Positions 16,818 through 25,876 of a DNA stretch of 64,000 bases are shown here, one piece after another. The first letter of the stretch is position 1; every line of letters starts with the position of its first letter. Origin of the DNA: Bacteroidia bacterium (GTDB lineage Bacteria > Bacteroidota > Bacteroidia > J057); NCBI GenBank assembly GCA_022760475.1, contig JALEFZ010000069.1, positions 62,001 through 126,000 of the forward strand. Reading direction: 5' to 3'. The position numbers and the translations under genes were made by a program. The notes beneath the pieces were generated by a model. That model worked only from the letters and a program-made list of their open reading frames with translations. It was not told the origin of the DNA and made no database searches.

Positions 16818-19800
16818 TTAAAGTTTGATCCAAGCTCCTTCCTCGTATCCCCAGAATCCTCTGGAAGTAAAGGTTGGATTGGTTGAGGTCAGGTAAATCA
16901 TCATTCCATTTTCAGGAGTCAAGGCGCTTGCATCGGCTGCCGACATGCGCGTCAACACAAAGCCTCCATTATTGCTATTGAGCTTAAGGCTACCATTGAT
17001 TTCCACCTTGTCATTGTCGAATTCTCCGTAAATAAGGGGAGCATTTGAGTCAGAGTTTTCGATGTAAAGAGTTTGGGAACGCGTGGCTGCCGTCCCGGAA
17101 TTGTAGCCAATGAATACAGAAGAGTCTACATTGGCCGCCCCTGCTCCAGAGAAAGTACCGAGGAAGGTATTGTAGCTACCATTATTGCTGCTTCCTGCAG
17201 AAGATCCCAGGAATACTGAGGCAGCACCATTGATATTGGATCCACCGGAGAAGTTGCCGATGAAGACATTGTCTCCAAGACCCGTGTTGAAGGCTCCTAC
17301 CCCATTTCCAAGGAAGAGGTTGAAAGAGCTTTCGGCAAACTGTCCTGCACCATTACCAAGGAAGATATTTTGTCCGCTGTAAGCAAGGTTTTCCCCTGCA
17401 TAGGGTCCAATGAAGATGTTTGACCCATCCTGGACATTGGTTAGGAAGCCAGCCCTATATCCAATGTACATGTTATTGAAACCAGTAGTATCATTAAAGC
17501 CAGCTTCATGTCCGATATAGACTGACCCTTGCCCAAATTGGTTATGGAAGCCTGACTGAGATCCAAGGGCTACATTTGCGGAGCCTCCAAAGTTGTTGAA
17601 TAAGGCGAAATCACCCAAAGCCGTGTTGTAACTCCCGTCATTTTTCAAGGCCATGGCTTTGAATCCCACAGCAGTATTCGAATGTCCAGTTGTATTTATT
17701 TTTAACGCCTTTGAACCGATGGCGAGATTATTCCTGGCTTTATTATTCAACGCAAGGGCACTATCGCCTATGGCTATGGAATAACTGGAAGAGTCGGTAT
17801 CTACCATGGCGTTATGTCCAATAGCAATGTTGAAGGAATTCTTCAATCCATTCATTGATCTACTCCCAATGGCTATATTTTTATTCGCAAGGGTATCAAA
17901 ATAGAGACTTGAAAAACCTAGGGCTACATTTTCGTTTCCCTTTTCATTACCGGACAGAGAATAGGCACCCACTGCGACATTTTGACCAGCTGTAGTTGCA
18001 TAAAGTTGTGAAGCCGCCCCAATACCTACATTATCAGAACCGTAGGTAAGGTAGGAAAGGCTTTCAGATCCAACAGCTGTATTTGCTCCAACTCCTCCAC
18101 CGACAACACGCTTCAAGGCTTTAGAGCCTACGGCTGTGCTATTAATTTCTGCCGTAGAGGAGGCCATTGCACTGTCTCCGATAGCCACATTGAATGCACC
18201 TCCATTATTCAATTTCAAGGCATGGTAACCCACAGCAGTCAATTGGCCGCCACTTGTAGTTTTTGACAAGGCCTTTGAGCCTATCGCTGTATTATGTGTT
18301 TCTCCCGCATTTGAGGCTAAAGCACTATCGCCGATTGCGACTATGTAGGCTGAAGAATCAGCACCCATCATCGCCCTGGAACCAATGGCTATATTTGATC
18401 GATTTCTATTCCCTCCCATCGTATTTAAACCTAAAGCAACATTCAGGTTGGCAAGTGTATCACTCCATAAACTCAAATCTCCAATTGACACATTGCTACT
18501 TCCCGTTCTATTGCTTAATAGTGCATTAGCCCCTACAGAAGTATTGGATAGACCACTTATATTTGAGAATTGAGATTTAAACCCAAGTCCAACATTATTG
18601 CTACCTACAATTAAATTTTCTAATACAGATGCTCCGACTGCCGTATTTGCTCCCCCAGCACCTTCAAACTTTTTAAGTGTCTTGGAACCAATAGCAGTTG
18701 AACCATCTGTAAATTTTACTGATGTCAGGGTACTATCTCCCAAAGCAACGGTGGAAGTAGAAGAATCTGCATTCTTCATTGAGTGGTAGCCTATGGCTAT
18801 GGATCGTTCCACAGCGGTACTCTTCGAAAGCACCTTTGAACCGATCGCAATAATTCCATCTGCACTATCATTCAATGCCAGAGCAGAATCTCCAATAGCG
18901 ATGATAAAGTCACTTTTCCGGGTAGCTAAAGCTGCTCTATAGCCAATGGCTATAGATGTCTTTACAGAATCGCTTCTAGACATTGCAAAGGCTCCAATAG
19001 CTGTATTCTGATGATTGCCTACTCCCCTAAAGACTTGAATTCCAAAGCCGGAATTATCCTGAGCTATGGAGTCAAACACTAGCACCTCGTACCCCATAAT
19101 GGTATTTCCAGACCCCTGTTTAAGGGAAGAAGCTCCAAAGTCTCCAAGGATGGAATTTCCAAGTCCTGATTCTAATGAGGACAAGGCAGAAGTTCCAATC
19201 ACATTATTAAAGCTTGCATTTTTTGCCTTGGAAAGAACACCATTTCCGATTCCAATATTAGAGCTACCGATGTCCAAGAATTCCATTACATTTTGACCGA
19301 TGGCAATATTATGATAGATCTCATTTGTTCTGCCTAATTTCAAAGTATTCTTTCCTATGGCTATGGATTTTGCTGATTGACTAAATGCCATGGAACTATC
19401 TCCTATTGCGATGGATTGTGGATTGTTCGCATCCAACATAGAATTATGCCCCACTGAAATACTGTTCAAAGGAGCGCTAACTTTTTGACTATTATTTCCA
19501 ATGGCAATGACTTTGTTTCCCGCCAAAAAACCCATACCAGCTTTTGTTCCAATGGCAAGAATATCCTCACCATCCAATAAATTGTACAAAGTGGAATCTC
19601 CTATTCCGACTACACCTGAAAGGGTATCGCTTTCATGCAAGGCCATCCTCCCAATTGCCACATTTCCTTCACCACTGATGTTGCCAAACATACTTTCATA
19701 ACCAAGGGCGGTATTGCCATCCGAATCAAAATTTTTATGCAAGGATCTATAGCCAAGGGCTGTATTCCCTTTTCCTCTTCGGTTGGTTCTTAAAGAACTG

Positions 19801-20963
19801 GAACCAACAGCTGTATTGTATTTGGAATCTTGGGCAAACTCCACATCACTTCCATTATTGAATAAGGCTGAATCTCCAATAGCCACCAGATGAGAGGTTG
19901 TGTCATTGCTGAATAAGGCCAAAGCTCCGACAGCAGTATTGAAGTTGCCGCTCAAGGCATTAAAGGAGGCCCTGTCTCCCAAGGCGACATTTTCAGAACC
20001 AGAGAGGTTTGAGCCTAAGGAAAAGACTCCCATGGCTGTATTGGCATTTCCGCTTGTGTTCGAAGAAAGGGAAAGGTAGCCATTGGCGGTATTTGCAAAT
20101 GCATCCACATTGGATCTCAGCGAGAGGAAGCCGGTGGCAGTATTGTAGTAACCTCTGTCATTGAGGGCGAGGCTGCGTGAACCTAGTGCCGTGTTTCCGG
20201 TTGCTTCTACTGGAGAAAAGGCATTGCTGCCATTGGTGGCCAGGGCTGAGTCTCCCAGTGCAACGAGATAAGAGCGGTCAGAATTCTTATTCAGAGCGGC
20301 TAGCCCAATGGCTGTATTCTGAAACCCAATGGTGTTACTAGAGAGTGCAGTAGCACCCACAGCTGTATTGGACGAGCCAATGGTATTGGCTTTTAAGGCA
20401 GAGGCTCCAATACTGGTATTCAATAATCCAGAGGTATTTTCTTCAAGTGCAGAATCTCCAATTCCTACATTGAACAGGCCGGAACTAACTTTCAAACCAG
20501 CCCCTTGACCGATGTATACCGATCCGGAATTATTCTGGGGTTCAAGGGTATTTTTTTTCATCAGCCATTTCAGGCTTCCATCAGTCTCAAAACGGATAAC
20601 ATCGTCCCCAGGAGCGGTGGAATCTTCTACACAGACTTTGGTATCTCCATCGGAGTCTTCCAGGCAGAATGCCATGCTGGCCCCACTTCCTATATTTTGC
20701 CAAGCCATAATTCCAAATGAGAAAAACTGGAAATTGGAAGAATCAGAATTGTAGATCAAAAGTCCATCAGCTGGTGAAAGAATGTTGTTGCGCTGCAGGG
20801 TCGACATACGGGGGATTAGCAATCCTTTCTCAGTAGAAGATACATCAAGGATGGAAGAAGCATCAGGATTGTTACCCGTGGAATTGATGCCCACTGATTG
20901 GGCACTTAATCCTATCAATTGAAGGATAAGGCCAAATAGTAAAATAATTCGTTTTTCGTTCAT
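16818..20963 (-). CDS. Giant YadA-head-like repeat protein
   Basis: 1381 residues. A signal peptide (1-21, GLSAQ) is followed by a tail-fibre-like cap (SSILDVSSTEKGLLIPRMST, then DGLLIYNSDSSNFQFF), common in Bacteroidota surface proteins. From about residue 150 to 1290 the protein is an array of about 20-residue units with the pattern NTAxGxxALxxNxxG, which is the left-handed beta-roll of YadA/Hep-Hag heads. The end repeats the cap (GGFVLTRMSAADAS, NGMMIYLTSTN, GFWGYEEGAWIKL). There is no YadA barrel, no coiled-coil stalk and no T9SS sorting domain, so its export and anchoring route are unclear. Its length and repeat count suggest a long filament or sheath. Confidence 0.85.
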   Translation of the reverse strand: MNEKRIILLFGLILQLIGLSAQSVGINSTGNNPDASSILDVSSTEKGLLIPRMSTLQRNNILSPADGLLIYNSDSSNFQFFSFGIMAWQNIGSGASMAFCLEDSDGDTKVCVEDSTAPGDDVIRFETDGSLKWLMKKNTLEPQNNSGSVYIGQGAGLKVSSGLFNVGIGDSALEENTSGLLNTSIGASALKANTIGSSNTAVGATALSSNTIGFQNTAIGLAALNKNSDRSYLVALGDSALATNGSNAFSPVEATGNTALGSRSLALNDRGYYNTATGFLSLRSNVDAFANTANGYLSLSSNTSGNANTAMGVFSLGSNLSGSENVALGDRASFNALSGNFNTAVGALALFSNDTTSHLVAIGDSALFNNGSDVEFAQDSKYNTAVGSSSLRTNRRGKGNTALGYRSLHKNFDSDGNTALGYESMFGNISGEGNVAIGRMALHESDTLSGVVGIGDSTLYNLLDGEDILAIGTKAGMGFLAGNKVIAIGNNSQKVSAPLNSISVGHNSMLDANNPQSIAIGDSSMAFSQSAKSIAIGKNTLKLGRTNEIYHNIAIGQNVMEFLDIGSSNIGIGNGVLSKAKNASFNNVIGTSALSSLESGLGNSILGDFGASSLKQGSGNTIMGYEVLVFDSIAQDNSGFGIQVFRGVGNHQNTAIGAFAMSRSDSVKTSIAIGYRAALATRKSDFIIAIGDSALALNDSADGIIAIGSKVLSKSTAVERSIAIGYHSMKNADSSTSTVALGDSTLTSVKFTDGSTAIGSKTLKKFEGAGGANTAVGASVLENLIVGSNNVGLGFKSQFSNISGLSNTSVGANALLSNRTGSSNVSIGDLSLWSDTLANLNVALGLNTMGGNRNRSNIAIGSRAMMGADSSAYIVAIGDSALASNAGETHNTAIGSKALSKTTSGGQLTAVGYHALKLNNGGAFNVAIGDSAMASSTAEINSTAVGSKALKRVVGGGVGANTAVGSESLSYLTYGSDNVGIGAASQLYATTAGQNVAVGAYSLSGNEKGNENVALGFSSLYFDTLANKNIAIGSRSMNGLKNSFNIAIGHNAMVDTDSSSYSIAIGDSALALNNKARNNLAIGSKALKINTTGHSNTAVGFKAMALKNDGSYNTALGDFALFNNFGGSANVALGSQSGFHNQFGQGSVYIGHEAGFNDTTGFNNMYIGYRAGFLTNVQDGSNIFIGPYAGENLAYSGQNIFLGNGAGQFAESSFNLFLGNGVGAFNTGLGDNVFIGNFSGGSNINGAASVFLGSSAGSSNNGSYNTFLGTFSGAGAANVDSSVFIGYNSGTAATRSQTLYIENSDSNAPLIYGEFDNDKVEINGSLKLNSNNGGFVLTRMSAADASALTPENGMMIYLTSTNPTFTSRGFWGYEEGAWIKL

Positions 20964-21428
20964 GACTAAAAAATTGTAGTAAAGGCATTAAAAATTCTAT
21001 CCCATGGAGTTTGTTTGGGTAGCGAATCATTGAGATTCATAAAATCAGGAAATACGCCAGGAGATATTTTCTTCTGACACAAACATGAGGTTTATATGAT
21101 GTCTTTGAGGGTTCATTTCGGACAGATAATTGCCCATTTAAACTTACACTTGATTATCAAGCAATTACCTCACAGCTTCCCCAAAAAGCAGCTTTTTTAA
21201 TGCTTCTGCCCATATCGGACTTTTTTTTGTCCATTTTGGCAAAACAACTGGGAATCAGTTAGTTGAATTCGCCTCTTCAATAGACAAATTTTCAAGACTA
21301 TTTGACAGATATATGGCAAGGCAAGAAATCTTAATGCGCTCAGAATTGTCTTTTGCCTTCGAATTGTTATAAGTATATTCGTTATGGTACTCGCTTTCGC
21401 ATTATTTTAAAGATAATAGCCCCTTTTC
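20964..21428. other. Divergent intergenic region of 465 bases
   Basis: Separates the giant head-repeat gene (minus) and the hybrid sensor gene (plus). It is A/T-rich. I see no open reading frame of note, tRNA or strong terminator; a short GGAC/GTCC arm pair around a T run lies at about 21216-21232. TTG at about 21364 and TATAAG/TATATTCG around 21370-21380 could be part of the sensor promoter, but the match is poor. Confidence 0.4.
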
Positions 21429-24311
21429 ATGAATCGCTTTTGTTTCAGAATAATAAGTCTGCACATTTTTCTTTTTGTGTTTGGCAACTCTTTTGCCCAG
21501 GATAGACTCCCCGGCATTGATAGCCTCTATCAAGCCCTGGAAAAAACTAATTCGCCTGAAGAAAAGCTCGAAACAATGAAAAAACTGATGATGAAATTGG
21601 AGTCAGTTGACATTGCTGAAGGGCTCAAGGTATACAAAGAGGCGATAGAATTACTACCTCAGATCAAAGATCCCAAGGAGCAATTTTACATCACAGAGAT
21701 GACCATCAATTATTGCATGGCATATCAAATAGATTTGCCTTATGCAAGGAGTTTGATACCGAAAGCCAAAGAGATGGCAACAACTTATTATGAGGATAAA
21801 GAAAACCTTGCCTCTCTAATGATCAGTGAGGCAAGTTTTTATCTGATGGAAGGGAATCTTGAAGCTTATGTCGAAATCACCAAGGAAATACTTGAAATAG
21901 CTAATTCCGAAGACAATAAACTTGTAGAAGGGGTTACCTTATTCAACCTGGCCTATGTTTATTCGCAATATTACAATTATGAAGAGGCCTTATTTTATGC
22001 AAGGAAGGCTTTGGTGCAAATTAAAAAGATCCGTCCAATTACCAGAAATTCAAAAGACCATGAAGCAAGAATTCATCAGTTTATTGGCCTAAATCTACAG
22101 TATGCAGAGCCAGAGAAGGTAGATTCTTCCTTATTCTTCAGCAAAAAGGGTTATGCCATTTGGGACAGTTTATCCATGATTCCATTACAAAAAGCCCAAG
22201 CAGCATTTTATTTAGGCAATGCATACTTGAAAGCAAGAGATTACACCAATGCCCAAAAATACCTGTATGAAGGGATAGATGCTTCAAGATCAGTTGGCAT
22301 GCAAGAGGGAATTGTACTATCAGGTATATCCCTGGCAAGGATTTTCAGCGATCTGGGAGAAAAAGACAGCTTGAAGAAATACATTAAACTTATAGATCAA
22401 CCTTTTTCAGGATTTCAAATAAGCGGGATGCAGGAGTTTGAATTGATCTCCTTAAAAGCCAGTTTAATGTACTGGGAAGGAGATTTTAGCAACGCTTATA
22501 TCACTTTGATTCGGGGAGGCTTGAAAAAGGACTCAGTAAATTCAGAAGAACGCCAAGCCTTATTGAGTTCCAATCTCGTAAAGTTTCAAGTAGCAGAAAA
22601 GGAGAAAGAATTGGCCCAGCAAGAACTGGCAGCCTCACAGGCAAGGAACTCCAGAAATCAAATCCTGTTAATAGGGGGTACTTTGATTATGATCCTTGCG
22701 GTGTTGTTTCAATGGAGAATTAACCACCAAAGTAAACAAAGGCAGAAAGCCAAGCTGGCTCAGCAAATGGCACAGGCAGAAAGCAATCGCTTGAAAGAAC
22801 TGGACCAGTTGAAAAACGATTTCTTCACCAATATTTCCCATGAACTAAGAACTCCTCTTACCTTGATTCTTAGCCCTGTTTCTGATGCATTAGAACAAGT
22901 TCAATCCAGGGTAATGAGGGACAAACTTGAAACCATCCAACAGAATGGCGAACGACTTCTAAACTTGGTCAATGAAATCATGGACCTTTCAAAAGTCGAG
23001 GCCGGCAAAATGGAATTACACCTATCGGTAATGAATCTGGGTGAGTTTCTCAAGCGGGTGTTTTATTCTTTCGAATCCTTGGCACAATTACGTAGAATAT
23101 CTTATAAGGCAAATATTGATATTTCAGAAGTTTTTGTAGAGGGAGATAGAGATAAGTTGGAAAAAATCCTTAACAACCTGCTTTCTAATGCCATAAAATT
23201 CAGCCCGGCAGGAGGAAAAGTATCCTTATTGGCTTCGCGAATGAATGGAAATTTTTCCATTAGGATAGAAGATTCAGGTCAGGGAATTGATGTTGAAGAT
23301 CAGGAGAAGGTTTTTGACAGGTTTTATCAATCAAAAAACGTAAATGGGAGCCTTCAGGGTGGAACTGGTGTTGGACTTGCACTTTCAAAGGAATTAGCGG
23401 AATTGATGGATGGAAGTATTCAACTGGAAAGTGAGATTGGAGTTGGAAGCAGTTTTACCTTAAGCCTTCCATTGAAGGAAGTTCAGCAACCCGACCAAAT
23501 TGCGTTAGAAGAGGAATACGAATCTTCCAGTCAAACTCTCGCTTTTGCCCCCATCATGATAAATGGTAAAAAACCAAGGTTACTGATCGTTGAGGACAAT
23601 CCCGCCCTGGGGAAATATCTCATTCAGTTGCTCAATGAAGATTATCAATGTATTCTGGCTCAAGATGGAATGGAGGCGCTGAAACAATTGAAGATTAACC
23701 ACTTTGATTTAATCCTATCGGATGTGATGATGCCGAATATGGATGGCTTTGAACTCCGAAGAAAGATAAATGAAAGAAGGGATTGGAAAATAATCCCCTT
23801 CGTTTTACTGACTGCGAGACATCTTGAAGAAGACCGAATTACAGGTTTTCAGTTGGGAATCGATGACTACCTGACCAAACCATTTAGTAAACTGGAGCTT
23901 CAGGCACGAATTCACAACCTCATTCACAACAAATTGGAACGAGATGAATTCAAGCATTCGAATGAAGCAAAAGGAAATGTAAGCAATGTCGATCAGGAAA
24001 TGCTCCGGAAAATGGAGCATGTTGTCCTGGAACACATGACCGATCCCCAGTTTGGAGTGGAAAGCCTGGCCTCAGAAATCAATTATAGCAGCAAGCAAGC
24101 CCGAAGAATCTTGAAGGAATTGACTGGCATGACGACAGTAAACTTCATTTTGGAAGTCAGGCTTCAAAAAGCCAGGGAATTGCTGGAAAGGAGGCAGGTG
24201 GCCTCTGTAACAGAAGCACAGGTAGCTGTGGGGATTGATAGCGCTTCTTATTTTACCAGAAAATTTACAGAGCGATTTGGGATAAATCCCAAGAATGTAG
24301 GAAGGCTATAA
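21429..24311 (+). CDS. Hybrid two-component sensor: TPR, histidine kinase, receiver, AraC HTH
   Basis: 960 residues. A signal peptide (1-24, NSFAQ) and helical TPR-like repeats (about 30-395) sit outside the cytoplasm. One membrane helix (about 412-430, QILLIGGTLIMILAVLFQW) follows. Inside are a HisKA domain with H471 in ISHELRTPLT, an HATPase with NLLSNAIKF, DSGQGID, FDRFYQ and GGTGVGLAL, a receiver with D765 in LSDVMMPNMDG and K in LTKPF, and a C-terminal AraC HTH (YFTRKFTERFGINP). It senses with the TPR part and binds DNA directly, as the HTCS family does. It is divergent to the head-repeat/T9SS pair, a likely but unproven target. Confidence 0.92.
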   Translation: MNRFCFRIISLHIFLFVFGNSFAQDRLPGIDSLYQALEKTNSPEEKLETMKKLMMKLESVDIAEGLKVYKEAIELLPQIKDPKEQFYITEMTINYCMAYQIDLPYARSLIPKAKEMATTYYEDKENLASLMISEASFYLMEGNLEAYVEITKEILEIANSEDNKLVEGVTLFNLAYVYSQYYNYEEALFYARKALVQIKKIRPITRNSKDHEARIHQFIGLNLQYAEPEKVDSSLFFSKKGYAIWDSLSMIPLQKAQAAFYLGNAYLKARDYTNAQKYLYEGIDASRSVGMQEGIVLSGISLARIFSDLGEKDSLKKYIKLIDQPFSGFQISGMQEFELISLKASLMYWEGDFSNAYITLIRGGLKKDSVNSEERQALLSSNLVKFQVAEKEKELAQQELAASQARNSRNQILLIGGTLIMILAVLFQWRINHQSKQRQKAKLAQQMAQAESNRLKELDQLKNDFFTNISHELRTPLTLILSPVSDALEQVQSRVMRDKLETIQQNGERLLNLVNEIMDLSKVEAGKMELHLSVMNLGEFLKRVFYSFESLAQLRRISYKANIDISEVFVEGDRDKLEKILNNLLSNAIKFSPAGGKVSLLASRMNGNFSIRIEDSGQGIDVEDQEKVFDRFYQSKNVNGSLQGGTGVGLALSKELAELMDGSIQLESEIGVGSSFTLSLPLKEVQQPDQIALEEEYESSSQTLAFAPIMINGKKPRLLIVEDNPALGKYLIQLLNEDYQCILAQDGMEALKQLKINHFDLILSDVMMPNMDGFELRRKINERRDWKIIPFVLLTARHLEEDRITGFQLGIDDYLTKPFSKLELQARIHNLIHNKLERDEFKHSNEAKGNVSNVDQEMLRKMEHVVLEHMTDPQFGVESLASEINYSSKQARRILKELTGMTTVNFILEVRLQKARELLERRQVASVTEAQVAVGIDSASYFTRKFTERFGINPKNVGRL

Positions 24312-24314
24312 AAA

Positions 24315-24342
24315 AAGGCAGTTGAGAAAACTCAACTGCCTT
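24315..24342 (-). terminator. Terminator between ffh and the hybrid sensor gene
   Basis: A 12-bp stem AAGGCAGTTGAG/CTCAACTGCCTT with a four-base A loop. The minus-strand side continues into TTTTTTT, so it primarily ends ffh; it also faces the sensor gene. Confidence 0.85.
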
Positions 24343-24360
24343 AATATGTTGGCTTTAGGT

Positions 24361-25719
24361 TTATCTTCTTGCACCTCTGGCTCTTCTTCCAGCCAATCTT
24401 TTAGGAAGTTTGCCCTTTTTCCCACCAGCACCAGCGCCATTCATTTTCTTCATCATTTTCTTCATCTGAGAAAACTGCTTGATCAGCTCATTGACCTCTC
24501 TGACAGTCCTCCCACTTCCGTTTGCAATTCTTTTTTTCCTGGAACCATCAAGAATAGCTGGCTTAGAACGTTCCTCTTTGGTCATAGAATAGATAATCGC
24601 TTCGATGTGCTTAAAAGCATCGTCTTCAATATCCACTCCCTTCATCATCTTACCCATACCCGGAATCATAGAAATCAGATCCTTCAGGTTACCCATTTTC
24701 TTGATGGTTTGGATCTGTGAAAGGAAGTCATCAAAGTCCAGACCTCCCTTGCGCATTTTGCCTTCCCACTCCTTGGCTTTGCGCTCATCAAACTGCTGCT
24801 GGGCCCTTTCTACCAGGGTAAGGACGTCTCCCATCCCCAGAATCCTGGAAGCCATACGATCAGGGAAAAAGAGATCCAAATCACTCATTTTCTCCCCAGT
24901 ACTCACAAACTTAATGGGTTTTTCAACCACAGATCGAATTGAAATAGCCGCACCACCGCGGGTATCACCGTCAAGTTTTGTAAGTACAACACCATCGAAG
25001 TCCAGACGATCGTTGAAGGCCTTGGCAGTATTTACTGCATCCTGACCTGTCATGGCATCCACCACAAAGAGGATCTCTGAAGGATTGATGTTCTCCTTAA
25101 TGGCCTGAATCTCGTCCATCATCTGCTCATCCACAGCAAGGCGACCAGCGGTATCGACTATCACAAGGTCTTTGCCACGAGACTTGGCATACTTGATGCC
25201 GTTTTCAGCGATCTCAACCGGATTTTTATTTTCAATCTCTTTGTATACCTCAACCTCGGTCTGCTCAGCAAGAACGCTCAGCTGGTTGATCGCCGCAGGA
25301 CGATAAACATCACATGCAACCAACAATGGGTTCTTTCCCTTGCCCTTCATGTATTGGGCAAGTTTACCCGTAAAGGTAGTTTTACCCGAACCCTGCAAAC
25401 CAGCAATCAATACTACCGTAGGTGGGTTTTTGGATATTTTAACACCTTCGTTCTCCCCTCCCATCAAAGCTGTTAGCTCCTCATGGACGATTTTGGTCAT
25501 CAATTCGCCCGGCTTTACAGCAATCAGGATTTCACGCCCCAAGGCTTCATCCTTTACCTTTTTCGTAAATTCTTTGGCTACCTTATAGTTAACGTCCGCA
25601 TCAATCAGCGCCCTCCTGATCTCCTTTAAAGTCTCGGCAACGTTAATCTCTGTGATACGGCCTTGACCTTTCAGTTTACGAAACGCCGTATCTATATTAG
25701 CAGATAAATTCTCAAACAT
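24361..25719 (-). CDS. ffh: Signal recognition particle protein Ffh
   Basis: 452 residues, the normal length. The N domain (1-90) is followed by the G domain: GLQGSGKTTFTGKLA (P-loop), ACDVYRPAAINQL, DTAGRLAVD and TKLDGDTRGGAA. The C-terminal M domain is rich in Met and Lys with QMKKMMKKMNGAG and a basic tail. It binds 4.5S RNA and signal peptides of nascent membrane proteins and docks with FtsY. It stands alone between strong terminators on the downstream side and a good promoter upstream (TATATTTG at 25751-25758, minus strand). Confidence 0.97.
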   Translation of the reverse strand: MFENLSANIDTAFRKLKGQGRITEINVAETLKEIRRALIDADVNYKVAKEFTKKVKDEALGREILIAVKPGELMTKIVHEELTALMGGENEGVKISKNPPTVVLIAGLQGSGKTTFTGKLAQYMKGKGKNPLLVACDVYRPAAINQLSVLAEQTEVEVYKEIENKNPVEIAENGIKYAKSRGKDLVIVDTAGRLAVDEQMMDEIQAIKENINPSEILFVVDAMTGQDAVNTAKAFNDRLDFDGVVLTKLDGDTRGGAAISIRSVVEKPIKFVSTGEKMSDLDLFFPDRMASRILGMGDVLTLVERAQQQFDERKAKEWEGKMRKGGLDFDDFLSQIQTIKKMGNLKDLISMIPGMGKMMKGVDIEDDAFKHIEAIIYSMTKEERSKPAILDGSRKKRIANGSGRTVREVNELIKQFSQMKKMMKKMNGAGAGGKKGKLPKRLAGRRARGARR

Positions 25720-25750
25720 ACTTCTAAGCCTTCATTCTAGTCTTAAGAAA

Positions 25751-25783
25751 CAAATATAAATGTTTTTGATGGCAGGGAACAAA
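25751..25783 (-). promoter_or_regulatory. Predicted ffh promoter
   Basis: On the minus strand TATATTTG matches the Bacteroidota -7 consensus TAnnTTTG exactly, with TTTG 21 bases upstream as the -33 element. It lies 32 bases from the ffh start codon. Confidence 0.5.
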
Positions 25784-25876
25784 TTTATCAGCCATCGAAG
25801 AAGCCAGAATCAAATTATTATTTAGGTTTGACGAATTATTCTAAAAAATATTGGCTAATAATTATGATTTAGGCTC

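Noticed and set aside
16818-20963. Phage tail fibre or CRISPR-like repeat array
   Set aside because: The repeats are coding, translated as beta-roll rungs with variable spacing, and there are no phage structural genes or cas genes around.
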